From Banduia mediterranea (GTDB lineage: Bacteria; Pseudomonadota; Gammaproteobacteria; Nevskiales; Nevskiaceae): a DNA stretch of 64,000 bases. The notes beneath the pieces were generated by a model. It was given only the letters and a program-made list of their open reading frames with translations. It did no database searches and had not been told where the DNA came from. The stretch is from the NCBI RefSeq assembly GCF_031846245.1, contig NZ_JAVRIC010000011.1, forward strand, positions 1 through 64,000, given 5' to 3'. A program made the translations under genes and the position numbers. Position 1 is the first letter of the stretch, and every line of letters begins with the position of its first letter. Positions 24,669-33,433 of the stretch are shown piece after piece.

Positions 24669-26834
24669 ATGCCGCAGCCCGAACTTCTCGATGCCTTCGT
24701 CACCGCTGCGCGCGGCCTCGAACCGCTGCTGGCCACCGAGCTGAGCGAATTGGGTGCTCAGGACGTGCGGGAGCGTCGCGGCGGGGTCGCCCTGCGTGCG
24801 GATCTGGCAAGCCTCTATCGCGCCTGCCTGTGGTCGCGAACCGCGTCGCGCGTGCTGCTGCCGCTGTTCGTGGTGGACGCACCGGACCCGGAGCGCCTCT
24901 ACGAAGGCGCGCTCGCCCATGACTGGTCCGCCCTGTTCGATGTGGACGTGCGGCTGGCGATCGAAGTGGCCGGACGCTCTCCAGGCATCACGCATACGCA
25001 TTTCGCCACACTGCGACTCAAGGATGCGATCGTCGACCAGTTTCGCGCACGCAGCGGACGCCGACCCTCGATCGATACCGAACACGCCGACATTCGCCTG
25101 CACCTGCATTTGGATCGCGAACGCGCCACCATCAGCCTTGACCTTGGCGGCGGCAGCCTGCACGAGCGCGGCTATCGGCGCGATGGCGGCCAGGCGCCGC
25201 TGAAGGAAAATCTGGCGGCCGCGCTGCTGTTGCGTTCAGGCTGGGCCCGGCTCGCAGCAGAAGGCGCGGCGTTCTGCGACCCGATGTGCGGCTCCGGCAC
25301 GCTGGCGATCGAGGCGGCGATGATCGCCGCCCAGCAGGCCCCGGGCCTGTCGCGCCGGCAATGGGGATTCAGCGCCTGGCTGGGCCATCGTGCGGACCTC
25401 TGGGAAACCGTGCGGCGCGAGGCGGTCGAGGCCAGGCGCACCATCAGCCTACCGATTCATGCTTCCGATTCGGACCCGCGAGCGCTGGAGACGGCGCGCG
25501 CCAACGCCCGGCGTGCCGGACTTGCGCCGGCCATCACCTGGACACTGGGCGATGCGCTGCAACAGACCGCGCCGGCCGCAAGCGGCCTGCTGCTCAGCAA
25601 TCCACCATACGGCGAACGCCTGGGCAGCGAGAACGAACTGATCAAGCTCTACAGCCTGCTCGGCAATCAGTTGCGTCAGGGTTTTGGCGGCTGGCATGCC
25701 GGCATCTTCACCGCCCGCCCGGACCTGGCGCCGCGCCTGGGCCTGCGCGCCTCGGCGATCCATTCGTTCTACAACGGCGATCTGCCGTGCAAGCTGTTGC
25801 AGTTCGACATCCCGGCCGAACCGCCCTCGGCCGAACACGGCAGCGATTTCGCCAACCGCATCCGCAAGAACCTGCGCCATCTCGGCAAGTGGGCGCGGCG
25901 CAACGGCATCTCCGCCTACCGGCTGTACGACGCCGACCTGTCCGAATACGCACTCGCGGTGGACCTCTACGACTGCGCCGGCGAAATCCATCTGCACGTC
26001 CAGGAATACCTGGCACCCAAGGACATCGACCCGGTGCGTGCCGAGCAGCGTCTTCGACAGGCGCTGGCGGCCCTGCACAGCATTTTCGAACTGCCGTCCG
26101 AGCGGCTGCACTTCAAATTGCGCAAACCGCAGAAGGGCAGCGCCCAGTACGAGCGCCAGAGCCAGGCCCAGCGATTCTTCGAACTGGTCGAGCACGACTG
26201 CCGGCTGAGCGTGAACTTCGACGACTATCTCGACACTGGCCTGTTTCTGGATCACCGGCCGCTGCGTCTGCGCCTGCAACGTGAATCGCGCGACAAGCGC
26301 GTGCTTAACCTGTTCTGCTACACCGGCAGCGCCACCGCGCATGCGGCGGTGGGCGGCGCCTCGCGCACGCTGTCGGTTGATCTGTCCAAACCCTATCTCG
26401 AATGGGCGGCGCGCAACCTGCAAGCCAACGGCTTCGCGTCCACGCTACAGACGCGCCGCGGCGTGCGTTCCGCCTGGAACGAACCGCATGTGCTGCTGCA
26501 GGCCGACTGCCTGCAATGGCTGCGCGAACAAGCCGCCGACCCGGCCTCGCCGCGCTTCGACCTGATCTTCTGCGACCCACCGACCTTCTCCAATTCCAAA
26601 CGCATGGAGGAAGTGCTGGACACGCAGCGCGATCACGTGGAAATGATCCGCAACGCCGCCGCCCTGTTGCGTCCCGGCGGCACGCTGTATTTCTCGACCA
26701 ATCGGCGACGCTTCAAGCTCGACGACGCGGCATCGGCCGGCCTGCACGTCGAGGACATCACGCAACAAACGCTGGACGAGGATTTCAAACGTCCGCCGCC
26801 CGCGCACCGCTGCTGGAAAGTCACACAGCTCTGA
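24669..26834 (+). CDS. rlmKL: Bifunctional 23S rRNA methyltransferase RlmKL
   Basis: A 721-aa protein, full length for the fused RlmL-RlmK enzyme that makes m2G2445 and m7G2069 in 23S rRNA during 50S assembly. Order: THUMP domain (about 50-160), RlmL methyltransferase (about 160-390) with PMCGSGTLAIEAA for SAM binding and NPPYGER as the amino-methylation motif, then the RlmK half (about 400-721) with LNLFCYTGSATAHAA and FCDPPTFSNSKRM. Both catalytic centres look intact. No operon partner is obvious; the nucleoside hydrolase-like gene follows 71 bp downstream. Confidence 0.95.
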   Translation: MPQPELLDAFVTAARGLEPLLATELSELGAQDVRERRGGVALRADLASLYRACLWSRTASRVLLPLFVVDAPDPERLYEGALAHDWSALFDVDVRLAIEVAGRSPGITHTHFATLRLKDAIVDQFRARSGRRPSIDTEHADIRLHLHLDRERATISLDLGGGSLHERGYRRDGGQAPLKENLAAALLLRSGWARLAAEGAAFCDPMCGSGTLAIEAAMIAAQQAPGLSRRQWGFSAWLGHRADLWETVRREAVEARRTISLPIHASDSDPRALETARANARRAGLAPAITWTLGDALQQTAPAASGLLLSNPPYGERLGSENELIKLYSLLGNQLRQGFGGWHAGIFTARPDLAPRLGLRASAIHSFYNGDLPCKLLQFDIPAEPPSAEHGSDFANRIRKNLRHLGKWARRNGISAYRLYDADLSEYALAVDLYDCAGEIHLHVQEYLAPKDIDPVRAEQRLRQALAALHSIFELPSERLHFKLRKPQKGSAQYERQSQAQRFFELVEHDCRLSVNFDDYLDTGLFLDHRPLRLRLQRESRDKRVLNLFCYTGSATAHAAVGGASRTLSVDLSKPYLEWAARNLQANGFASTLQTRRGVRSAWNEPHVLLQADCLQWLREQAADPASPRFDLIFCDPPTFSNSKRMEEVLDTQRDHVEMIRNAAALLRPGGTLYFSTNRRRFKLDDAASAGLHVEDITQQTLDEDFKRPPPAHRCWKVTQL

Positions 26835-26905
26835 GCGGCGAAGTTCCCGGCTGGCACAGGCATTGCGGCGCACTTGCTTGAATCCATCGCCCTGCCCGAC
26901 GACCG

Positions 26906-28060
26906 ATGACGCGACAACCACGCTTTGCCGCTTATCCACGCCGCAGTCCCTGGCTTGCCGGCCTTGCTCTCACGGTCCTCGCCGGACCCGCTCTGGCCGC
27001 CGACAGACTCAAGCTGATCCTCGACGACGACGTGCCGATGTTGCACCCGGCACAGCTGATGGCCTTGCAGTCGCCGCGCGTGGACGTGCTCGGCATCACC
27101 ATCGTCAGCGGCTCCACCTGGCGCGACGAGAACGTGGCCCACGCGCTGCGCATGCTGGAGATCATCGATCGCCCCGAGGTGCCGGTCGTACCGGGTTCGG
27201 CATTCCCATTGGTCAATACCGAAAAGGAGACAGAACGCTGGGAGTCGCTGTTCGGCAAGCTGGTGTTCAAGGGTCCGTGGATGAAGCAATGGGTCGAGGA
27301 CACCGTGCAGACCGCACCGAACTACCACGCACACGATGTCGTACCCGACTTGCCGGAAGGCAATCCGAGCCTCGAAGCCTCCGATGAAATCGCGGCGAAT
27401 TTCCTGATCCGCAAGGTTCGTGAATTTCCGGGCGAGGTCACGATCATCGCCACCGGTCCGCTGACCAATCTGGCGCTGGCGCAGCGGCTCGACCCCGAGT
27501 TCGCCGCCACGGCCAAGCAGCTGATCTACATGGGCGGCAGCATCAACCCGCGGCAGATGCGCGATTCGGTGTCCGCCGCGCAGTTCGCCCGTGAATTCAT
27601 CAACACCCCGCGCCTGGAATTCAATTTCCGCTGGGACCCGGAAGCCGCGAGCATCACGCTGCGTGCGCCCTGGAAGAAGATCACGATGATTCCCGTGGAC
27701 CCCTCGACCGCGACCGAACTCACGCCGAAGCTGGTCGAGCGCATGAGCGCCGCCGGCACGCCGCTGTCGAAGGCCTTCCAGGACCATCTGGAAACCGGCT
27801 TTCCCTTGTGGGACGAAATCGCCACAGCGGTGTGGCTGGACCCGTCGATCATCACGAAAAGCAGTCCGCTCTACGTGGACGTGGACACCAGTTTCAGTGC
27901 CGGCTACGGCCAGACCTTGTCATGGTCCGAGCACTACCAGCCGGGACTCGGCGAACAGCTTCAGACCGTGGTGCGGGCAATCGACGTGGAGCGGCTTGAG
28001 AACATGATGGTGGAACTGATGAACCGTCCATTGCAACGCGGAACATCGGAACAGTACTGA
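26906..28060 (+). CDS. Exported nucleoside-hydrolase-like protein
   Basis: A 384-aa protein with an N-terminal signal peptide (basic start, hydrophobic LAGLALTVLA, cleavage after GPALAA), then the inosine/uridine nucleoside hydrolase fold: LGITIVSGSTW, ENVAHALRMLE, TIIATGPLTNLALA and IYMGGSI. These enzymes cleave the N-glycosidic bond of nucleosides. The catalytic N-terminal motif, normally DxDPGxDD, reads DDDVPMLH. The base-like Asp is kept but the DD pair is replaced by Leu-His, while the distal metal Asp (PLWDEIATAVWL) remains. It may therefore have altered metal use or substrate. The signal peptide suggests a periplasmic or extracellular role in nucleoside scavenging. It converges with the quinone oxidoreductase gene. 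Confidence 0.8.
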   Translation: MTRQPRFAAYPRRSPWLAGLALTVLAGPALAADRLKLILDDDVPMLHPAQLMALQSPRVDVLGITIVSGSTWRDENVAHALRMLEIIDRPEVPVVPGSAFPLVNTEKETERWESLFGKLVFKGPWMKQWVEDTVQTAPNYHAHDVVPDLPEGNPSLEASDEIAANFLIRKVREFPGEVTIIATGPLTNLALAQRLDPEFAATAKQLIYMGGSINPRQMRDSVSAAQFAREFINTPRLEFNFRWDPEAASITLRAPWKKITMIPVDPSTATELTPKLVERMSAAGTPLSKAFQDHLETGFPLWDEIATAVWLDPSIITKSSPLYVDVDTSFSAGYGQTLSWSEHYQPGLGEQLQTVVRAIDVERLENMMVELMNRPLQRGTSEQY

Positions 28061-28068
28061 AAAGCTGC

Positions 28069-28173
28069 CTCGCGCAAAGACGCCAGGGCACAAAGAAAAC
28101 GCCGAAGAACAGACGGGCAAGCGGTGCTTGTACCTCGGAACAAATCCTTCGCGTCTTTGCGTCTTTGCGCGAG
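28069..28173. repeat. Inverted repeat between convergent genes
   Basis: CTCGCGCAAAGACGC (28069-28083) is matched exactly by GCGTCTTTGCGCGAG (28159-28173), with a second partial GCGTCTTT unit inside the right arm. The spacer is 75 bp. Similar GCGTCTTTGCG elements are common non-coding repeats in proteobacteria. Its place between convergent ends suggests transcription attenuation or an inert repeat. Confidence 0.6.
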
Positions 28174-28214
28174 CCCCGCTTTTGGCCGTCGCCCGGCCAA
28201 CGCCAAACCCTGGA

Positions 28215-29201
28215 TCAGAGCTTCAGCACCAGCTTGCCGATGTGCGCGCTGCTTTCCATCATGCGGTGCGCCTCGGCCGCGTCATCCAGCGCGAAGATCT
28301 GGTGGATCACCGGTTTGAGCTGTCCGCTCTCGATCAGCGGCCAGACCCGCTGACGCAGCTGCGCGGCAATCGCGGCCTTGAATGCCACCGAGCGCGGTCG
28401 CAGCGTCGAACCGCTCACCGACAGGCGACGGCTCATGATCTTGCCCAGGTTCACGGTGGCGCGAGCGCCGCCGAGCAGGGCGATGATCACGATTCGGCCA
28501 TCTTCCGCGAGGCAGTCGATCTCGCGCGGAACGTAATCCCCGGCCACCATGTCGAGAATCACATCAACGCCGCGACCGCCGGTGTGCTCGCGAACCACGG
28601 CGACGAAATCCTGTTCCCGATAGTTGATCGCCGTGGCGCCAAGCGATTCGCAGGCCTGACACTTTTCAGCGCTGCCCGCCGTGGCGAACACCGGATGACC
28701 AAGCGCGCTGGCGATCTGGATCGCCGTCACGCCGATGCCGCTGCTGCCGCCCTGCACCAACAGCGATTCGCCCGGCGCCAGCGCCGCGCGGTCGAAGACA
28801 TTGCTCCACACCGTAAAGCAGGTTTCCGGCAAAACGGCCGCCTGAATCTCGTCCAGACCGTCCGGAATCGGAAGACACACGCCGTTGTCCGCGAGACAGT
28901 ACTCGGCATAGCCGCCGCCGTGGACCAGGGCGCAAACCCGGTCGCCGACGGCGAAACCGGAGTCACCGCAGTCGCCGTCAACGATCGTGCCTGCCACTTC
29001 CAGGCCCGGCAGATCGGAGGCTCCCGGCGGCGGCGGATAGGCACCCATGCGCTGAAACACGTCGGGCCGGTTCACGCCGGCAGCGGCGACCCGAATCAGC
29101 ACCTGAGCCGGTCCGGGAGTCGGGCGCGGTCGCTCGCAGGCCTTCAGCACCTCCGGCCCACCCGGTTCGCTGATCTCGATCGCCTTCATGGTCTGGCTCA
29201 T
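28215..29201 (-). CDS. Zinc-free NAD(P)H quinone oxidoreductase (PIG3/QOR-like MDR family)
   Basis: A 328-aa medium-chain reductase. The N-terminal GroES-like half contains RVAAAGVNRPDVFQRMGAYPPP and DLPGLEVAGTI. The Rossmann half carries VQGGSSGIGVTAIQIA (about 147-162), the PIG3 version of the nucleotide-binding loop, then GRIVIIALLGG. Zinc-binding cysteines of alcohol dehydrogenases are absent. It should reduce quinones or enones with NADPH in the cytoplasm. The start at 29201 (MSQTMKAIEI) is favoured by AGAGGAG upstream and by homology; an in-frame ATG at 29249 would extend into the divergent kinase gene. Confidence 0.9.
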   Translation of the reverse strand: MSQTMKAIEISEPGGPEVLKACERPRPTPGPAQVLIRVAAAGVNRPDVFQRMGAYPPPPGASDLPGLEVAGTIVDGDCGDSGFAVGDRVCALVHGGGYAEYCLADNGVCLPIPDGLDEIQAAVLPETCFTVWSNVFDRAALAPGESLLVQGGSSGIGVTAIQIASALGHPVFATAGSAEKCQACESLGATAINYREQDFVAVVREHTGGRGVDVILDMVAGDYVPREIDCLAEDGRIVIIALLGGARATVNLGKIMSRRLSVSGSTLRPRSVAFKAAIAAQLRQRVWPLIESGQLKPVIHQIFALDDAAEAHRMMESSAHIGKLVLKL

Positions 29202-29238
29202 TACTTTACGTGCTCCTCTGCGGGGACAGGACATATTC

Positions 29239-30597
29239 GTGTCATGCACGGAGTCCAGACTCTACCGGTTCTACTCGCCGGACCCTCCAAACGTGTCGGA
29301 ATCGCCGCGCTCCATCGTCTCATTGCTGATCGAGGTTCGTCCGATCTCGCCGGTCACGAGCATCGCCGAGGCCGCCGACCTGCTGCTGGGCAATGAATAC
29401 GATCGCCTGCTGTGCCTGCCAATCGTGTCCAACGGCACGGTGGTCGGTGTACTCAGCCGCAATCAGTTGAACCAGATTTTCATGCATCGCTACGGTCGCG
29501 AATTGTACGGCCGCCGAACTGTCTCCAGCGTGATGAATCGCGAACCGCTGATCGTGAGAATCGACGATTCGCTCGAAGACGCCGCGGCCTATGTCGGCGC
29601 GCGTCTGCAATCGCCGATCACTGAGGACTTCGTGATCGTGCGCGATCAACGCTACCTCGGCGTCGGACTGGTGCTGGATCTGCTCTCGGCGATCCAGAAA
29701 CAGCTGGTCGACAGCCGCAGCGACGTCTCGCGCGCCTACGACAGCCTCAAGGCCTCGCAGGCCGCGCTGGTTCAGTCCGAAAAGATGGCCTCGCTCGGTC
29801 AGATGGTGGCCGGCGTTGCGCACGAGATCAACACGCCACTGGGCTATGTGCGCAACAACGTGGAAATGTTCGCGCTGACGCTGGACGCGCTTGCCGAAAC
29901 CATCGAGCACAGCGAGAGCCTGCTGCAACTGCTGCGCGAAGGCAGCGCCGACGAAGCCGAATTTGCACAGCGCCTGGGCGCGGCCACCGAATCGCTTGCG
30001 GGCATCCGCGAAAGCGTCTTGATCGACGACACCCGCGAACTGCTGACGGACACCCTGTTCGGAGCCGACTCGATCCGCGACCTGGTGCTGGGGCTGCGCG
30101 ACTTCTCGCGTCTCGATCAGGCGCCCGTGGACGCCGTCGATCTGCATGCCTGCATCGAACAGGCGCTGACCATCGCCAACAACGCGATCAAGAGCCGGGT
30201 ACAGGTGATCCGTCGCTTCGGCACGCTGCCGACGGTGAGCTGCTCGCCTTCGCAGATCAATCAGGTACTGCTCAATCTCATCGTCAATGCGTCACAGGCG
30301 ATCGAGCATGACCAGGGCAAGCTGCTGATCAAGACCTCCGACGAAGACGGCTGGGCACGAATCTCGATCCAGGACAACGGCAAGGGCATTGCGCCGGAGC
30401 ACCTGAAGCGCATCTTCGACCCGTTCTTCACCACCAAGCCCGTGGGCGAAGGCACCGGCCTGGGGCTGTCGATCTGCTACCAGATCGTGCAGGCCCACGG
30501 CGGCCGCATCGACGTGGTGTCCGAACCCGGGCGCGGTACGCGCTTCGTGATAAGCCTGCCGCAATCGCAGCCAGGCCAGTCGGCTCAGGCCGCATGA
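29239..30597 (+). CDS. CBS-domain sensor histidine kinase
   Basis: An approximately 452-aa soluble kinase. The N-terminal 150 residues form a CBS-domain pair (LLIEVRPISPVTSIAEAA; VSSVMNREPLIVRID), suggesting an adenine-nucleotide or similar cytoplasmic signal. A coiled coil leads to the HisKA H-box GVAHEINTPLGYV (His about 195). The HATPase has VNASQAIEH (N-box), DNGKGI, FDPFFTTK and GTGLGLS, all intact. No membrane span is seen. The ATGA overlap with the response-regulator gene makes them an obvious pair. The start is uncertain: GTG at 29239 has GGGGACAGG upstream and avoids overlap with the divergent gene; ATG 29188 and GTG 29293 are alternatives. Confidence 0.85.
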   Translation: MSCTESRLYRFYSPDPPNVSESPRSIVSLLIEVRPISPVTSIAEAADLLLGNEYDRLLCLPIVSNGTVVGVLSRNQLNQIFMHRYGRELYGRRTVSSVMNREPLIVRIDDSLEDAAAYVGARLQSPITEDFVIVRDQRYLGVGLVLDLLSAIQKQLVDSRSDVSRAYDSLKASQAALVQSEKMASLGQMVAGVAHEINTPLGYVRNNVEMFALTLDALAETIEHSESLLQLLREGSADEAEFAQRLGAATESLAGIRESVLIDDTRELLTDTLFGADSIRDLVLGLRDFSRLDQAPVDAVDLHACIEQALTIANNAIKSRVQVIRRFGTLPTVSCSPSQINQVLLNLIVNASQAIEHDQGKLLIKTSDEDGWARISIQDNGKGIAPEHLKRIFDPFFTTKPVGEGTGLGLSICYQIVQAHGGRIDVVSEPGRGTRFVISLPQSQPGQSAQAA

Positions 30598-31523
30598 ATA
30601 CCCTGACCACCAAACCGACGGTACTGCTGGTCGACGACGAAGAACGCATCCTGCGTTCGCTGTCGATGCTGTTCCGGCTTCAGTTCAAGATCCACGCCAC
30701 GACCAACCCGCAGCAGGCCATCGCCATCGCACGCAGCGAGCCGGTGCACGTCGTGGTCTCGGACCAGCGCATGCCGCAGATGCTCGGCGCCGATCTGCTG
30801 CGCGAGATTCGAGCCGTCTCGCCAAACAGCATGCGGCTGCTGCTGACCGGATATTCCGAGTATGAGGCCGTGGTGGCGAGCATCAACGAAGGCGAAGTGT
30901 TTCGCTTCATCGCCAAACCGTGGGATGCGGTCGAATTGCGCAGCAGCGTGCTTCAAGCGGCCGAGATCGCGATGAATCTGAGCGAGCAGGCCGCCGTCGA
31001 ACCAGCCCGAGCGATGACCGCAGCGCCAGCGGGCGTGCTGGTCATCGACACCGACCCGGCGACCGAGCAGAGCGTGCGCGAGATCGTGGGTGCGTCGCGA
31101 CCGGTCTACGGCGCCACCTCACTGGACGAGGGCTTCGAATGTCTAGCCCGGCACGATGTCGCGGTGCTGATCAGCGAACTGTTCGTCAACGGTGATGCCC
31201 TGACGGGCGCGCTGCAGATGCTCAAGGCCCAGCACCCCGAGGTGGTGACGCTGGTGCTGACCTCGTTTCGCGACGTATCCACGCTGGTCGGACTGATCAA
31301 TGGCGCCCAGGTCTACCGGTTTCTGCCGAAGCCGCTGCGCAAGGGACCGCTGTCGATGAGTTTGCAGTCCGCGCTGAATCACCGGCAGACGCTTCATGCG
31401 CAGCCGCGGCTGGCGCAACGCCACGCGGTCCAGATAACGCCTGGCGAAGGCGATCCAAGCATTGCCCGCAAGGTGATGAGCTATCTGTCGCGCCTGCGCG
31501 CACGCGGCCTGGGATCGTCCTAG
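30594..31523 (+). CDS. Response regulator with two receiver domains
   Basis: A 309-aa protein. REC1 (about 8-125) is intact: acidic DDE near 14-16, phospho-acceptor Asp57 in VVSDQRMP, Thr in LLLTGYSE and Lys108 in FIAKPW, in the RpfG/HupR style. A linker precedes a second receiver (about 140-265) in which the acceptor Asp is missing (VLISELFVNG) although KPL is kept, so REC2 is probably a pseudo-receiver. There is no DNA-binding, HD-GYP or GGDEF output. It overlaps the kinase gene by four bases (ATGA). It may act by protein contact or as a phosphate sink. Confidence 0.85.
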   Translation: MNTLTTKPTVLLVDDEERILRSLSMLFRLQFKIHATTNPQQAIAIARSEPVHVVVSDQRMPQMLGADLLREIRAVSPNSMRLLLTGYSEYEAVVASINEGEVFRFIAKPWDAVELRSSVLQAAEIAMNLSEQAAVEPARAMTAAPAGVLVIDTDPATEQSVREIVGASRPVYGATSLDEGFECLARHDVAVLISELFVNGDALTGALQMLKAQHPEVVTLVLTSFRDVSTLVGLINGAQVYRFLPKPLRKGPLSMSLQSALNHRQTLHAQPRLAQRHAVQITPGEGDPSIARKVMSYLSRLRARGLGSS

Positions 31524-31552
31524 GACCGCGACACGGCGGTTTCGGAACAAAC

Positions 31553-31583
31553 CGTAGCCCGGAGAAGCGCAGCGGAATCCGGG
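31553..31583 (+). repeat. REP-like palindrome
   Basis: GTAGCCCGGAGAAGCG is followed by CAGCGGAATCCGGGA. The outer CCCGGA/TCCGGG arms pair around a GC-rich loop. This GTAGCCCGGA...TCCGGG pattern is a familiar dispersed motif in proteobacterial intergenic DNA. It lies 30 bp after the response-regulator stop. The rest of the 285-bp gap to paoA shows no gene. Confidence 0.55.
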
Positions 31584-31808
31584 AGCAAGGTTTCACAATG
31601 TCGCCCGGCGCCCGGACTTGGGATGACGGGCCTGGGTGGCAAGCTCCAGGGCGGCATTCATTTCTGGTCGGGGCTCATGGCTTTATGCTGAGCAGACAGC
31701 TGGCTGACAACACAGGGCGGCGCCAATGTCCCTCGATAGCAGACCCCAGTATCATCGGCATGCAGCAGCGGGTGCCGACCGAGCATTGATCGAGCTACGG
31801 CACAGTCC

Positions 31809-32483
31809 GTGGCCGCCGCGAGTCCGCGCTCAGGAGTCGAAGACATCCAAGACACGAACGAGGCGGACCGACTCACGCTTACTCGGCGCAAGCTGCTGGT
31901 CGCCGGCGCAGCTTCAGCGACAGCGGCCGCGGCGCCGCCCATCGGCATGAGCCAGAACGCTGCCCCGCCGCCCACCGCGACCACGTCGCTGCAGGTCAAC
32001 GGCAAGACCCGGAAACTGGTGCTCGATACGCGCACGACCCTGCTCGACGCCTTGCGCGAGCAGCTGCGGCTGACCGGCACCAAGAAGGGCTGCGACCATG
32101 GGCAATGCGGCGCCTGTACCGTGCTCGTCGACGGACGGCGCATCAACGCCTGCCTGACGCTGGCGGTCATGCACGAGGGCGCCAGCATCACCACGATCGA
32201 GGGGCTCGGCACCCCGGGCGCGCTGCATCCGATGCAGGCCGCGTTCGTCCGGCACGACGGCTATCAATGCGGATACTGCACGCCGGGCCAGATCTGTTCG
32301 GCCGTGGCGGTGCTCGAGGAAATCAGAGACGGCATTCCGAGTCATGTCAGCCCGGACCTGAACGCCGCGCCGCGCCTCAGCCTCGACGAGGTCCGCGAGC
32401 GGATGAGCGGCAACCTCTGCCGCTGCGGCGCCTATTCCAACATCATCGAGGCGATTTTCGACGTGGCCGGGGAATCGGCATGA
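31809..32483 (+). CDS. paoA: Periplasmic aldehyde oxidoreductase, [2Fe-2S] subunit
   Basis: A 224-aa protein very close to E. coli PaoA (YagT). A Tat signal ([11 protein letters not shown], twin Arg 26-27) directs the folded complex to the periplasm. The ferredoxin-like cluster is bound by [11 protein letters not shown] and a later Cys (INACLT). The second, xanthine-oxidase-type cluster is bound by [10 protein letters not shown] and GNLCRCGAY. It passes electrons from the molybdenum centre of PaoC toward FAD on PaoB. It is first of three overlapping genes. The GTG start is the best available in frame, but no strong ribosome-binding site is seen. Confidence 0.95.
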   Translation: MAAASPRSGVEDIQDTNEADRLTLTRRKLLVAGAASATAAAAPPIGMSQNAAPPPTATTSLQVNGKTRKLVLDTRTTLLDALREQLRLTGTKKGCDHGQCGACTVLVDGRRINACLTLAVMHEGASITTIEGLGTPGALHPMQAAFVRHDGYQCGYCTPGQICSAVAVLEEIRDGIPSHVSPDLNAAPRLSLDEVRERMSGNLCRCGAYSNIIEAIFDVAGESA

Positions 32484-33433
32484 AGGCGTTTACCTACGAA
32501 CGCGCGAACACGCCGGCCGAAGCCGCCGCGGCGGCCGCGCGCACGCCCGGCGCCAGCTTCATCGCGGGCGGCACCAATTTGCTCGACCTGATGAAACTGG
32601 AGATCGAAGCGCCCACGCATTTGATCGACATCAATCCGCTGGGGCTGGACCGCATCGAGCCGAGCGAGGATGGCGGCCTGCGTATCGGGGCGCTGGTCCG
32701 CAACACCGATCTGGCGGCCGATACGCGTGTGCGCCGGGACTACGCAGTGCTGTCGCGCGCGCTGCTGGCGGGCGCCTCCGGGCAGCTGCGCAACAAGGCG
32801 ACCACTGCCGGAAATCTGCTGCAGCGTACGCGCTGCCCGTACTTCTACGATCCGAATCAGGCGTGCAACAAGCGCCTGCCCGGCAGCGGCTGTTCGGCCA
32901 TCGGCGGCGTCAGCCGGCAGCTGGGCGTGATCGGCGGCAGCGAGGCCTGCATCGCCACGCATCCCAGCGACATGGCGGTGGCCATGCGCGTGCTCGATGC
33001 CCGCGTGGAAACCGTGAAGCCGGACGGCAGTCGCCGCGACATTCCGATCGCGGACCTGCATCGCCTGCCCGGACAGACGCCGCATATCGAAAACACGCTG
33101 GAACGCGGCGAGTTGATCACGGCCGTGACGCTACCCAGGCCTCTCGGCGGCGTTCAGCTCTACCGCAAGGTCCGGGATCGTTCGTCGTATGCCTTCGCGC
33201 TGGTCTCGGTCGCGGCGGTGGTGCAGCGCGACGGCAGCGGCCGCGTCGCCCTGGGCGGGGTGGCGGCCAAACCCTGGCGTGTCGAGGCGGCGGAAGCGGA
33301 AATGCCGCAAGGCGCCAAAGCGGTGGCGGCACGGCTCATGAACGGCGCGACACCCACACCGCAAAGCCGGTTCAAACTGACCCTGGTCGAACGCACGCTC
33401 GGCGCCGTGATGGCGCAGGCGAGGTCGGCATGA
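32480..33433 (+). CDS. paoB: Periplasmic aldehyde oxidoreductase, FAD subunit
   Basis: A 317-aa subunit matching PaoB (YagS, 318 aa). The FAD-binding PCMH-type fold begins [15 protein letters not shown], with [15 protein letters not shown] (about 33-47) for the pyrophosphate and [15 protein letters not shown] (about 110-124). That region, with nearby NKRLPGSGC, can hold the extra [4Fe-4S] cluster known from E. coli PaoB. The C-terminal CO-dehydrogenase flavoprotein domain follows. It accepts electrons and passes them to the external acceptor. ATGA overlaps with both neighbours indicate coupled translation. Confidence 0.95.
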   Translation: MKAFTYERANTPAEAAAAAARTPGASFIAGGTNLLDLMKLEIEAPTHLIDINPLGLDRIEPSEDGGLRIGALVRNTDLAADTRVRRDYAVLSRALLAGASGQLRNKATTAGNLLQRTRCPYFYDPNQACNKRLPGSGCSAIGGVSRQLGVIGGSEACIATHPSDMAVAMRVLDARVETVKPDGSRRDIPIADLHRLPGQTPHIENTLERGELITAVTLPRPLGGVQLYRKVRDRSSYAFALVSVAAVVQRDGSGRVALGGVAAKPWRVEAAEAEMPQGAKAVAARLMNGATPTPQSRFKLTLVERTLGAVMAQARSA

